This document shows positions 16,201-23,581 of a DNA stretch of 25,400 nt, in pieces (position 1 is the first letter of the stretch; each line of letters begins with the position of its first letter). This stretch comes from Acuticoccus sp039189655. GTDB taxonomy: Bacteria > Pseudomonadota > Alphaproteobacteria > Rhizobiales > Amorphaceae. The stretch spans positions 1 to 25,400 of the forward strand of contig JBCCYN010000055.1 of assembly GCA_039189655.1 (NCBI GenBank), in the 5' to 3' direction. The notes under the pieces are model-generated. The model saw only the letters and a program-made list of their open reading frames with translations. It was not told the DNA's origin and did no database searches. Made by a program: the position numbers and the translations under genes.

Positions 16201-17616
16201 ATGATCCGGATGCCGTTCCTCTCCCGCACGCCGATCCCGACGAGCTGGCTGCCTTTCGCCGACGCCGCCTCGGAAAACCTCCCGCTTTTGCGCCTTCTGC
16301 GCCTGTCGCTCTTCCAGGTGACGGTGGGGATGGCCCTCGTCCTTCTGACTGGCACGCTCAACCGAGTGATGATCGTAGAGCTAGGGATGGGCGCCGGCGT
16401 CGTGGCGGCGATGATCGCGCTTCCCGTGCTCTTCGCGCCGGCGCGGGCGCTGATCGGCCACAAGTCCGACAACCATCGGTCCTACCTTGGCTGGCGGCGG
16501 GTGCCTTACCTGTGGTTCGGCACCATGCTCCAGTTCGGCGGGTTTGCCATTTTGCCCTTTGCCCTTTTGGTGCTCACCGACAGCGATGCGCCGCGCTGGT
16601 TCGGAACGGCTTCGGCAGCCGCTGGCTTCCTGCTGGTGGGCGCCGGGCTTCACACGGTGCAAACCGCCGGCCTTGCCCTCGCGAGCGACCTTGCCACCGA
16701 TGAAACCCGCCCCCGCGTGGTCGCCCTCCTTTACGTCATGCTCCTGGTGGGAATGCTCATCGCCGCCCTCGGTTTCGGCCAGGCTTTGATGGACTTTTCT
16801 TCCTTGCGGCTCATTCAGGTGATCCAGGCAGCAGCGGTCATCACCGTCGCCCTCAACGTGATCGCGGTTTGGCAACAGGAGGTGCGCGATCCGGAGCGCA
16901 CCCGCCACGACCGCCCGCGCACCTCGTTCCGCAAATCCCTGGCGGCGCTGCTCTCAAACCCCCGTGCCTCGCGGCTTTTGCTGGCAGTGGCGGTGGGCAC
17001 GGCGGCGTTTTCCATGCAGGACATTTTGCTGGAGCCCTATGGCGGCGAAATGCTTGGCCTTTCCGTGGGCGCCACCACCGAACTCACCGCGCTCTTCGCG
17101 GCCGGGACACTCGCCGGCATCTGGTTTGCCGCCCGCCGGCTGAGCGCCGGTCGCGAAACCCACCGCTCTGCCGCTATCGGGATTTTGGCGGGCGTTGCCG
17201 GGTTCGCCATCGTCATCTTCGCCGACCCCCTCGGCTCGGCCGCACTCTTCCGGTGCGGTGTGGTGGTGATCGGCTTTGGCGCCGGCCTTTTCGGGGTCGG
17301 GACGCTCTCGGTGGCGATGCGCGAAACCGATACCGCCGTCTCGGGGCTCGCCTTAGGCGCTTGGGGAGCGACCCAGGCCGCGGCGGCAGGGGTGGGCATT
17401 GCCGCCGGCGGTGCTTTGCGCGATGGCGTGGCCGCCCTTGCGAGCGCCGGTGCCTTCGGCCAAGCCCTCGCGCCGGCCGCCCAGTCCCTCGGCTATATCA
17501 CCGTCTACCACTTCGAAATTGCCCTGCTTTTCGCAGCGCTGGTGATCATTGGCCCCCTGGCGCGGTTTGGCACGGACGAGGCTTCGCGCCTCGGGCTGAC
17601 GGAGCTGCCCGGATGA
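16201..17616 (+). CDS. lhaA: Light-harvesting 1 (B870) complex assembly protein LhaA
   Basis: LhaA is a PucC-family MFS membrane protein needed for assembly of the LH1 antenna around the reaction centre. The 471-residue protein has about 12 transmembrane segments. It shows the family loop ALIGHKSDNHRSYLGWRRVPYLWFG (about 80-105) and the LEPYGGEMLGLSVGATTELTALFAAGTL segment (about 280-307). GGAG at 16189-16192 precedes ATG 16201 by 8 bases. Its normal downstream neighbour in purple bacterial clusters is puhA; here none follows, and a 256-bp non-coding stretch ends the operon. The presence of lhaA implies an LH1 complex encoded elsewhere in the genome. Confidence 0.93.
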   Translation: MIRMPFLSRTPIPTSWLPFADAASENLPLLRLLRLSLFQVTVGMALVLLTGTLNRVMIVELGMGAGVVAAMIALPVLFAPARALIGHKSDNHRSYLGWRRVPYLWFGTMLQFGGFAILPFALLVLTDSDAPRWFGTASAAAGFLLVGAGLHTVQTAGLALASDLATDETRPRVVALLYVMLLVGMLIAALGFGQALMDFSSLRLIQVIQAAAVITVALNVIAVWQQEVRDPERTRHDRPRTSFRKSLAALLSNPRASRLLLAVAVGTAAFSMQDILLEPYGGEMLGLSVGATTELTALFAAGTLAGIWFAARRLSAGRETHRSAAIGILAGVAGFAIVIFADPLGSAALFRCGVVVIGFGAGLFGVGTLSVAMRETDTAVSGLALGAWGATQAAAAGVGIAAGGALRDGVAALASAGAFGQALAPAAQSLGYITVYHFEIALLFAALVIIGPLARFGTDEASRLGLTELPG

Positions 17617-17643
17617 GCGCCCGCGGCGCCATAGATCTTGCCG

Positions 17644-17661
17644 CGCAGACAAGCGTCTGCG
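17644..17661. repeat. 7-bp hairpin just after lhaA
   Basis: CGCAGAC (17644-17650) pairs with GTCTGCG (17655-17661) around the loop AAGC, 28 bases after the lhaA stop. It could terminate or protect the bchF-lhaA transcript. There is no adjacent T-run. A second inverted repeat GCGACG/CGTCGC (17679-17684 and 17695-17700) follows it. Confidence 0.4.
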
Positions 17662-17708
17662 GTCCCTTGGCCATCAGCGCGACGACCGCACAAACGTCGC
17701 AGACAAAT

Positions 17709-17749
17709 TTGAGCCTGATCAAAGACGCCCTTCGCTGCGTCCCTATGCT
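17709..17749 (+). promoter_or_regulatory. Candidate FNR/FnrL-dependent promoter of the orf98-acsF-puhE-hemA group
   Basis: TTGAGCCTGATCAA (17709-17722) fits the FNR/CRP-family pattern TTGA-N6-TCAA; the right half ATCAA is perfect and the left half TTGAG has one change from TTGAT. A -10-like TATGCT lies at 17744-17749, predicting a start near 17756 and putting the FNR site centre at about -40.5, the class II activator position. The arrangement is suggestive but unproven. FnrL control of hemA and other pigment genes is known in Rhodobacter. Confidence 0.5.
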
Positions 17750-17787
17750 GGCATGGCAGCCAACCGCTTCGAGCGGCCAGCCATGCC
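17750..17787. repeat. Compound hairpin upstream of orf98
   Basis: GGCATGGC (17750-17757) pairs with GCCATGCC (17780-17787), enclosing a second stem CCGCT/AGCGG (17764-17768 and 17772-17776) with a TCG loop. If transcription starts near 17756, the outer 5' arm would not be transcribed. The fold would then matter mainly for read-through mRNA from lhaA. Confidence 0.4.
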
Positions 17788-17872
17788 GACCTTCGCGCCC
17801 TCGGGCACGACCGCCGGCCGGTAACCCGGTCTTCCTGCCACCAAACGCAACGCATAACGCTGGGGAGTTATT

Positions 17873-18169
17873 ATGCTAAGCGCCTTCAAGACCAAGCTGA
17901 CCGTTCCCTGTACTGTCGAAGTGAGCCACACCTTCGAGAGCCTCCACGCCCATGTGGTGCTCCCTGACGGGATCGACGCTGAACCGGGCGACGAGATCAT
18001 CGTGCACGGCGAACCCATCCGCGTTCCCTATGGGGAAGTGGCATCCATCGGACGCGAAGCGACCATCCTTCGCGCCACTTGGATCGAGCGCCTTTGGACC
18101 CGCATGACCGGCGATGTGGAATTCATGGAGCTTTGTGAGTTCTCGTTTTCCGAAAGGGCAGCAGCATGA
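17873..18169 (+). CDS. Small conserved-type protein of the photosynthesis cluster, upstream of acsF
   Basis: A 98-residue protein of unknown function. GGGGAG about 6 bases before ATG 17873 is a strong ribosome site, and the stop overlaps the acsF start as ATGA. Both features show that it is a real, translated, coupled gene. It has no signal peptide or membrane span and looks beta-rich, with HVVLPDGIDAEPGDEIIVHGEPIRVPYGEV (about 27-56) reading like a small barrel or loop domain. Two cysteines (13 and 88) are present. Many purple bacterial clusters carry a small hypothetical gene between puhC and acsF, and position suggests this is the same; a role alongside AcsF is only an inference from coupling. 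Confidence 0.85.
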   Translation: MLSAFKTKLTVPCTVEVSHTFESLHAHVVLPDGIDAEPGDEIIVHGEPIRVPYGEVASIGREATILRATWIERLWTRMTGDVEFMELCEFSFSERAAA

Positions 18170-19239
18170 ACGCGCCCCTTCGCCATCCGGTCCGTCCCCC
18201 TCGCGAGGTTAGCGAGACCACTTTAACGGCCACGGAAACCACCGCCCTCGCGCCGCGCTTTTACACCACCGACTTCGACGAGATGGACAAGCTCGACGTC
18301 AGCCCCGTTCGAAAAGAGTGGGACGAGCTCATCGCCGAGATGCGTTCCGACCCCAACAAGGGTCACTTCAAGAAGAATGCGGACTGGGACAAAATCGATT
18401 TCGACGCCCTTGAGCCCGAGCTTAGGCGCGAATTCATCGACTTCCTGGTCTCATCGCTGACGGCCGAGTTCTCGGGCTGCATCCTCTACAAGGAGATGCG
18501 CAAACGAGGCACCAACAAGGATGTGTGCGAGCTGTTTGGCCTCATGAGCCGGGACGAGGCCCGCCACGCCGGCTTCATCAACGATGCGTTGCGCGAAGCC
18601 AACGTGGCTGTGGATCTTGGGTTCCTCACCAAGCAAAAGAAGTATACCTTCTTCAAACCCAAGTTCATCTACTACGCCACGTATCTTTCCGAAAAGATCG
18701 GCTACGCCCGTTACATAACAATCTTCCGGCACCTGGAGAAAAACCCGGAGCTGCGCTTCCATCCGATCTTCAAGTGGTTCCAGGAGTGGTGCAACGACGA
18801 GTTCCGCCACGGCGAAGCCTTTGCGCTTTTGATGCGCGCCAACCCGCACACCTTGCGTGGCGCGAACGTCTACTGGATCCGCTTCTTCCTGCTGGCGGTA
18901 TACGCGACCATGTACGTGCGCGATCACGCCCGGCCAGCCTTTCACGAGGCCCTCGGCGTCGACCCGACGGACTACGACAACAAGGTCTTCCGCCTGTGCA
19001 CGGAGATCTCGCGTCAAGTCTTCCCGCTGGCTCTCGATACGGATTCGCCGGCCTTCCAGGAGGGGTTTGCGGCCCTTCACCGGGTGAACCAGAAAATGGC
19101 GGAGTGCAAAGGGCCGCTTGGTAAAGTGCGCAAGGCAGGGCTCGCTCTGCGGGCGGGCGCCATCTTTGCCCGGCTCTACTTCCACCGCACGCTTCCCAAC
19201 GAAGCGCCGGCGTCGAGCCGGCTCCAACCGGTCTGGTAG
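18166..19239 (+). CDS. acsF: Oxygen-dependent Mg-protoporphyrin IX monomethyl ester cyclase
   Basis: AcsF uses molecular oxygen to form the fifth (E) ring of bacteriochlorophyll, producing divinyl protochlorophyllide. The 357-residue protein carries the diiron ligands of this family: Glu101 (LTAEFSG), Glu131-x-x-His134 (DEARH) and Glu212-x-x-His215 (DEFRH), with additional candidates at Glu191 and Glu195. The first 30 residues are a variable extension. It starts in the ATGA overlap with the upstream small gene. Its presence shows that pigment can be made under aerobic conditions. The anaerobic cyclase gene bchE is not in the window, though it could lie elsewhere. puhE follows after 14 bases. 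Confidence 0.96.
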   Translation: MNAPLRHPVRPPREVSETTLTATETTALAPRFYTTDFDEMDKLDVSPVRKEWDELIAEMRSDPNKGHFKKNADWDKIDFDALEPELRREFIDFLVSSLTAEFSGCILYKEMRKRGTNKDVCELFGLMSRDEARHAGFINDALREANVAVDLGFLTKQKKYTFFKPKFIYYATYLSEKIGYARYITIFRHLEKNPELRFHPIFKWFQEWCNDEFRHGEAFALLMRANPHTLRGANVYWIRFFLLAVYATMYVRDHARPAFHEALGVDPTDYDNKVFRLCTEISRQVFPLALDTDSPAFQEGFAALHRVNQKMAECKGPLGKVRKAGLALRAGAIFARLYFHRTLPNEAPASSRLQPVW

Positions 19240-19253
19240 GGGTAGGTCCGGCC

Positions 19254-20036
19254 GTGAGCGCACTTGCCGTCTTCTATGCCCTGGCCGTCTGGTGGTCGAT
19301 CACCCAGGCGATCTTGTGGCTTGTGCGGCTTTCACCAAAACCCGCCCTCAACGCGGCCGCTTTGGTACTTGCTGCGTTGTCGTCCGTCTTGGCGGTGCTC
19401 GCCTCGCGAGAGGCCGGCGTCCACGCCGCGTTTGTGGGCTTTACGGCCGGTATCGGGCTTTGGGCGGCCTTCGAGATCACATTCCTGACGGGCGCGATCC
19501 TTGGTGTGGATACGCCCGCCCGCTCCCAAAGCCTCGGAGCACGGGCGTGGGCGGCGTTGAAGGCGATCATCTGGCATGAGGGCGCCGTTCTCGCGACGCT
19601 CATTTTGCTAGTCGCTGCCACTGGCGGGGACCCGAATCCCGCTGCCGCAGCAACGTTCGCCGCCCTTTGGCTCATGCGCGCCAGTGCCAAGTTGAACCTG
19701 TTCTTGGGGGTTCAGAACCACTGCGCCGAGTTCTTGCCGCCGCCTGTCGCCCACCTCGCGCGGCACTTCCGACGGGCAAACATGAACCCCATGTTCCCGT
19801 TCTCGATCTTTTTCGGGTCACTTGCCGTTGCAGTCCTGTTACGCGCAGGCTTCGACCCAGCCACATCACCCCACGACGCCACTGCATCCATGCTCATCGC
19901 CACCCTCATCGGGCTCGGCGTGCTGGAGCATTGGCTCATGGTGACGCCCCTTTCTCCGCTCGCCCTTTGGTCGGGAAAATTGGGAGCGTCACCTTCGCGC
20001 AGCCTCTTGGCTGGTTCCGCAAATTTGTCTAATTAG
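19254..20036 (+). CDS. puhE: Photosynthetic complex assembly protein PuhE
   Basis: A 260-residue polytopic membrane protein of the PuhE family (putative photosynthetic complex assembly protein 2, DUF3623). About six or seven hydrophobic segments span the chain. The family-typical block ALWLMRASAKLNLFLGVQNHCAEFLPPPVAHLARHFRRANMNPMFPFSI (about 140-187) is intact. PuhE affects reaction-centre and bacteriochlorophyll levels in Rhodobacter capsulatus. The start is GTG 19254, preceded by AGG repeats around the acsF stop. It persists here although puhA, puhB and puhC, its usual partners, are absent from the neighbourhood. hemA begins 22 bases later. Confidence 0.93.
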   Translation: MSALAVFYALAVWWSITQAILWLVRLSPKPALNAAALVLAALSSVLAVLASREAGVHAAFVGFTAGIGLWAAFEITFLTGAILGVDTPARSQSLGARAWAALKAIIWHEGAVLATLILLVAATGGDPNPAAAATFAALWLMRASAKLNLFLGVQNHCAEFLPPPVAHLARHFRRANMNPMFPFSIFFGSLAVAVLLRAGFDPATSPHDATASMLIATLIGLGVLEHWLMVTPLSPLALWSGKLGASPSRSLLAGSANLSN

Positions 20037-20058
20037 AATGAGTGAAGGCAGGGGACCC

Positions 20059-21282
20059 ATGGATTACGAAGCGCACTTTGAAAAGAGCCTGGACGAGTTG
20101 CGCAACGAGGGTCGTTACCGGGTCTTTGCAGACCTAGAGCGCTATCGCGGTTCGTTCCCTCGCGCGAAGCGTCACACCAAGGGTAACGGCGCCGCAGAGG
20201 TCACCGTCTGGTGCTCCAACGATTACCTGGGCATGGGCCAGCACCCTGACGTCCTGGCCGCGATGCACACCGCCATCGACAAATGCGGGGCCGGTGCGGG
20301 CGGCACGCGCAACATTTCTGGCACCAACCACTATCATGTGGAACTGGAACGGTCCTTGGCGGACCTCCACAATAAGCCCGCAGCGCTCCTCTTCACGTCG
20401 GGCTATGTGTCCAACTGGGCCGCCATCGGGACGCTGGCGGCAAAGCTTCCCAACTGCGCCATCTTCTCGGACGCGAAGAATCACGCCTCGATGATCGAAG
20501 GCATCCGCCATTCCCGTGCCGAGAAACACATTTTTAGGCACAACGATCCGGAAGATCTGGCGCGCCGGCTGGCAACGGTGGATCCGGACAGGCCGAAACT
20601 CGTGGCATTCGAGAGCGTCTATTCCATGGACGGCGATATCGCGCCCATTAAGGAGTTTTGCGACGTCGCCGACGAATACGGCGCCATGACCTATCTGGAC
20701 GAAGTGCACGCGGTGGGTCTTTACGGCCCGCGCGGCGGTGGCATTGCAGACCGCGAAGGGTTGATGGACCGCCTCACCGTCATCGAGGGGACGCTGGGCA
20801 AGGCCTTTGGCGTCTTGGGCGGCTACATCGCCGCGTCGAAAAACCTTTGCGACTTTGTTCGCTCCCACGCCTCGGGCTTCATCTTCACCACAGCGCTCCC
20901 CCCTGCGGTGGCGGCCGGCGCCCGCGCATCCATCGAACACCTAAAATGCTCGTCGGTGGAGCGGGACCGTCAAAAAGAGATGGTGGCAAAGGTGCGCGCG
21001 CGGTTCAAAGCCATCGGCATCCCCATGCTCGAGAACCCGAGCCATATCGTGCCGGTGATGGTGAACGACGCCGCCAAGTGTAAGTGGATTTCTGATCTTC
21101 TGCTCGACCAGTACGGGATCTACGTTCAGCCCATCAACTACCCAACGGTGGACCGGGGCACGGAACGGCTACGCATCACGCCCTCCCCCGTGCACACCGA
21201 CGCCGACATCGATCATCTCTGCGGTGCGCTGTCGGATCTGTGGTCCCAATGCGCCCTCGCGCGGGTGTCGAGCGCCGCCTAG
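20059..21282 (+). CDS. hemA: 5-aminolevulinate synthase HemA
   Basis: HemA condenses glycine with succinyl-CoA to 5-aminolevulinate, the first step of tetrapyrrole synthesis by the alphaproteobacterial C4 route. It is a fold-type I PLP enzyme. From ATG 20059 the protein has 407 residues and the PLP lysine of the GTLGKAFG motif is Lys248, the position known from Rhodobacter capsulatus. AGGGG precedes this start by four bases. An in-frame ATG at 20038 would add seven residues and fits less well. The ribosome-site region, the MDYEAHFEK opening and the YLDEVHAVG motif (PLP-ring aspartate) all agree. It ends the acsF group and is convergent with bhcR. Confidence 0.96.
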   Translation: MDYEAHFEKSLDELRNEGRYRVFADLERYRGSFPRAKRHTKGNGAAEVTVWCSNDYLGMGQHPDVLAAMHTAIDKCGAGAGGTRNISGTNHYHVELERSLADLHNKPAALLFTSGYVSNWAAIGTLAAKLPNCAIFSDAKNHASMIEGIRHSRAEKHIFRHNDPEDLARRLATVDPDRPKLVAFESVYSMDGDIAPIKEFCDVADEYGAMTYLDEVHAVGLYGPRGGGIADREGLMDRLTVIEGTLGKAFGVLGGYIAASKNLCDFVRSHASGFIFTTALPPAVAAGARASIEHLKCSSVERDRQKEMVAKVRARFKAIGIPMLENPSHIVPVMVNDAAKCKWISDLLLDQYGIYVQPINYPTVDRGTERLRITPSPVHTDADIDHLCGALSDLWSQCALARVSSAA

Positions 21283-21328
21283 CAGGCCGCGTCGCTGGGT
21301 TAGCGAGAGGGCAGCAGTCAGCGCGCCA

Positions 21329-22138
21329 TCACCCACCCATGAGCCGGGTCGCCTCCCGCGCTGCAGTGTTCACTCGCGCGCCCACGGCGTTAATGCGTTC
21401 GTCCGCCATGCGCACGGTGGGGCCGGAGATGGAAATCCCGCCCACCGGGTTTGCTGAAGCATCGAACACAGCAGCAGCAACGCAGCGCATGCCCAAGAAC
21501 CGTTCCTCGTTATCGAACGCCCAGCCGCGCTTGCGCGTGAGTTCGATGTCTTCCGCCAGACGTTCCGGCGCTGTGATCGTTTGGGGGGTAAAACCGAGAA
21601 GCTCCGCCGTTCTGAGGTGCTCGGCCATCTCGTCACGCCCGGCAGCTGCCATCAGCGCCTTGCCGATCCCCGATGCATGCAGCGGGGTCCGCGTCCCGGG
21701 GCGAAAGAAGGCGCGGATCGGGTGATGGGATTCGGCCTGGCCGATAAACACCACATCGCCCCCATGGCGAATCCCGAGATTGGCCGTCTCACCCAGATCA
21801 TCGGCGAGACGGCGCATAACGTCCCGGCTCGCGTCCACCAGATTGGCGCGTTCGGCAAAGGCGCTCCCGACCCGAAAGGCTTCAACGCCCACGGTCCACT
21901 CCTGGGTGGTCTCGTCGAAGTCTAAGAACTGGTGCTTTTGCAAGGTGAGAAGAATTCTGTGCGCCGACGACGGAGGCAATCCGGCCGAGTGCGCAATTTC
22001 CGTCAGCGTCGACCCGCCCGAGCTTGCCACGGCGCGCAGGAGGTGCAGACCCCGATCGAGCGCTTGCACGGTACCCGATGACGCTTCTGACGCGGCGCTA
22101 CGCGGCCGACCTCGGGGACGACGCTGGGGTTGGTCCAT
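21329..22138 (-). CDS. bhcR: IclR-family regulator of the beta-hydroxyaspartate cycle
   Basis: A 269-residue IclR-type regulator. After an Arg/Pro-rich basic N-terminus (1-25), a winged helix-turn-helix covers about 25-85, with STLTEIAHSAGLPPSSAHRILLTL as the recognition region. The IclR effector domain follows to about 265; it includes GIGKALMA near residue 155 and SISGP near residue 238. ATG 22138 is preferred because GAGG lies 7 bases upstream; a GTG at 22144 would leave only one base. It is divergent from bhcABC, the arrangement described for bhcR in Paracoccus denitrificans, where the protein binds the bhc promoter in a glyoxylate-responsive manner. The symbol rests on this context plus the family. 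Confidence 0.88.
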   Translation of the reverse strand: MDQPQRRPRGRPRSAASEASSGTVQALDRGLHLLRAVASSGGSTLTEIAHSAGLPPSSAHRILLTLQKHQFLDFDETTQEWTVGVEAFRVGSAFAERANLVDASRDVMRRLADDLGETANLGIRHGGDVVFIGQAESHHPIRAFFRPGTRTPLHASGIGKALMAAAGRDEMAEHLRTAELLGFTPQTITAPERLAEDIELTRKRGWAFDNEERFLGMRCVAAAVFDASANPVGGISISGPTVRMADERINAVGARVNTAAREATRLMGG

Positions 22139-22250
22139 ACTCACGCCTCAGCCCTTCGTACTCGCTCCATTTCAGGTAGGTCGCCCGAAAGAATCTATTA
22201 CTGGAATGTCTTCCTATTCCGATTGAAAAATCTTAGTAGCATGAAATTGC

Positions 22251-22278
22251 TTCAAAAAACCATATTTATTTCGATAAT
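22251..22278 (+). promoter_or_regulatory. Candidate promoter of bhcABC
   Basis: TTCAAA (22251-22256) and GATAAT (22273-22278), spaced 16 bp, match the sigma70 -35 and -10 boxes at four and five of six positions. They lie in a strikingly AT-rich tract (about 22190-22306) within a GC-rich genome. The predicted start is near 22285, about 70 bases before bhcA. Confidence 0.5.
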
Positions 22279-22283
22279 GGAAT

Positions 22284-22300
22284 AATTTTTCAGAAAAATT
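22284..22300. promoter_or_regulatory. Palindrome at the predicted bhcA start point, candidate BhcR operator
   Basis: AATTTTT-CAG-AAAAATT is a perfect 7-bp inverted repeat with a three-base centre. It sits immediately after the -10 box and overlaps the predicted transcription start. A related smaller repeat, GATT-N4-AATC, occurs at 22221-22232, and GGAAT/ATTCC arms lie around 22203-22220. Any of these could be bound by the divergent IclR protein. Confidence 0.4.
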
Positions 22301-22356
22301 GAAAATGCGTGAGAGCGCGTTACCTATGGGTTGGTCGAGAAACATGGGAGACGGTC

Positions 22357-23571
22357 ATGTACCCAAACACTGGGGTCTTCAGCGGTCAGAATCCCGTTTT
22401 CATACCGGGTCCCACGAACATCCCCGACCGGCTGCGCCATGCCATGAACATGCCGACGTCGGACCACCGGGCACCGGATTTTGCTGACCTGTTGTCTCAG
22501 CTGCTTGATGATTTGAAGTCGGTCTTTAAGACCACAGACGCCGAGATCATCACCTTCCCAGCTTCCGGCACCGGGGGATGGGAGGCGGCAGTTACCAACA
22601 CGTTGTCGCCGGGAGACAAGGTGCTGGTTGCGCAATACGGCATGTTCTCCCAGCGCTGGATCGACCTTTGTCGCCAGCACGGCCTGGTGGTGGATGTGAT
22701 CCCATGCGAATGGGGTGCACCCGCGCCTGCCGAAAAGTTCGAAGAACGCCTGAGGGCCGATCGCGGACACGCCATCAAAGCGGTCCTTGTGACCCATAAT
22801 GAGACATCAACCGGGGTTGTCAGTGACATCGCCGCTGTGCGCCGGTCCATCGACGCTTCGGGTCATCCGGCGCTGTTGTTCGTCGATTGCGTGTCGTCCC
22901 TCGCCTCCGTGGATTTCCGTATGGACGAGTGGGGGGTCGATATCGCGGTGACCGGAAGCCAGAAGGGTTTCATGCTGGCGACGGGAATGGCCATCGTGGG
23001 CGTGAGCCCGAAGGCGCTGGCCGCCTGTGACACCGCCAGGTGTCCGCGTGCGTTCTTCGACTTCCGCGCCATGCTTGCCGCCAACGGTGCAGGTGGCTTT
23101 CCCTATACGCCGCCGCTCCAGCTCATTAGTAGCCTTCGCGAGAGCGTGGACATGCTCCTTGCGGAAGGTTTGGAGAACGTTTTTGCCCGGCATCGCTGGA
23201 CGGCCGACGGTGTTCGCCGCGCGGTGGCCGCATGGGGATTTTCTCTTTGTGCCCACTCGCCGGCATATGCCTCCGACACCGTCAGCGCCGTAAAAGTTCC
23301 CGCCGGATTTGATGGCACTGCGCTCACAGACCACGCCTACAACGCCTATGGGGTTTCGTTCGGTGTCGGGCTGGGCGAGCTTGCTGGAAAAATCTTCCGC
23401 ATCGGCCACCTTGGTTCTCTCACGCCAACCATGGCGCTCGCGGGCCTTTCCACTATAGAGATGGCCATGAAGGATCTCGACTACCCCATCACGCTGGGCT
23501 CCGGTGTTGCAGCGGCCCAAGACCACTATCGCCATGCGCCGCAGTCCGCGTTACAGCGCATGGCAGCCTGA
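22357..23571 (+). CDS. bhcA: L-aspartate:glyoxylate aminotransferase (BhcA)
   Basis: BhcA transfers the amino group of aspartate to glyoxylate, giving oxaloacetate and glycine, the first step of the BHAC. The 404-residue protein is a fold-type I aminotransferase of the class V (serine-glyoxylate aminotransferase-like) group. The N-terminal FIPGPTNIP is characteristic, and the PLP lysine is Lys203 in VTGSQKGFML. ATG 22357 follows GGGAG (22346-22350) by six bases; an upstream in-frame GTG at 22309 would add 16 residues that do not resemble the family. It is the first gene of the bhcABC operon. Serine-glyoxylate aminotransferase is the alternative, but the bhcB and bhcC neighbours argue for BhcA. 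Confidence 0.92.
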   Translation: MYPNTGVFSGQNPVFIPGPTNIPDRLRHAMNMPTSDHRAPDFADLLSQLLDDLKSVFKTTDAEIITFPASGTGGWEAAVTNTLSPGDKVLVAQYGMFSQRWIDLCRQHGLVVDVIPCEWGAPAPAEKFEERLRADRGHAIKAVLVTHNETSTGVVSDIAAVRRSIDASGHPALLFVDCVSSLASVDFRMDEWGVDIAVTGSQKGFMLATGMAIVGVSPKALAACDTARCPRAFFDFRAMLAANGAGGFPYTPPLQLISSLRESVDMLLAEGLENVFARHRWTADGVRRAVAAWGFSLCAHSPAYASDTVSAVKVPAGFDGTALTDHAYNAYGVSFGVGLGELAGKIFRIGHLGSLTPTMALAGLSTIEMAMKDLDYPITLGSGVAAAQDHYRHAPQSALQRMAA

Positions 23572-23581
23572 GGACACAGCC

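Noticed and set aside
17613..17879. 88-codon frame starting in an ATGA overlap with the lhaA stop, where puhA would normally begin
   Set aside because: The translation is low in hydrophobic order, Pro/Ser/Ala-rich, matches no PuhA features, spans the FNR-type site and hairpins, and runs into the next gene. The ATG is probably part of the lhaA end only.
21283..21328. Possible terminator between convergent hemA and bhcR
   Set aside because: Only a 5-bp TCGCT/AGCGA stem (21292-21306) without a T-run; too weak to call.
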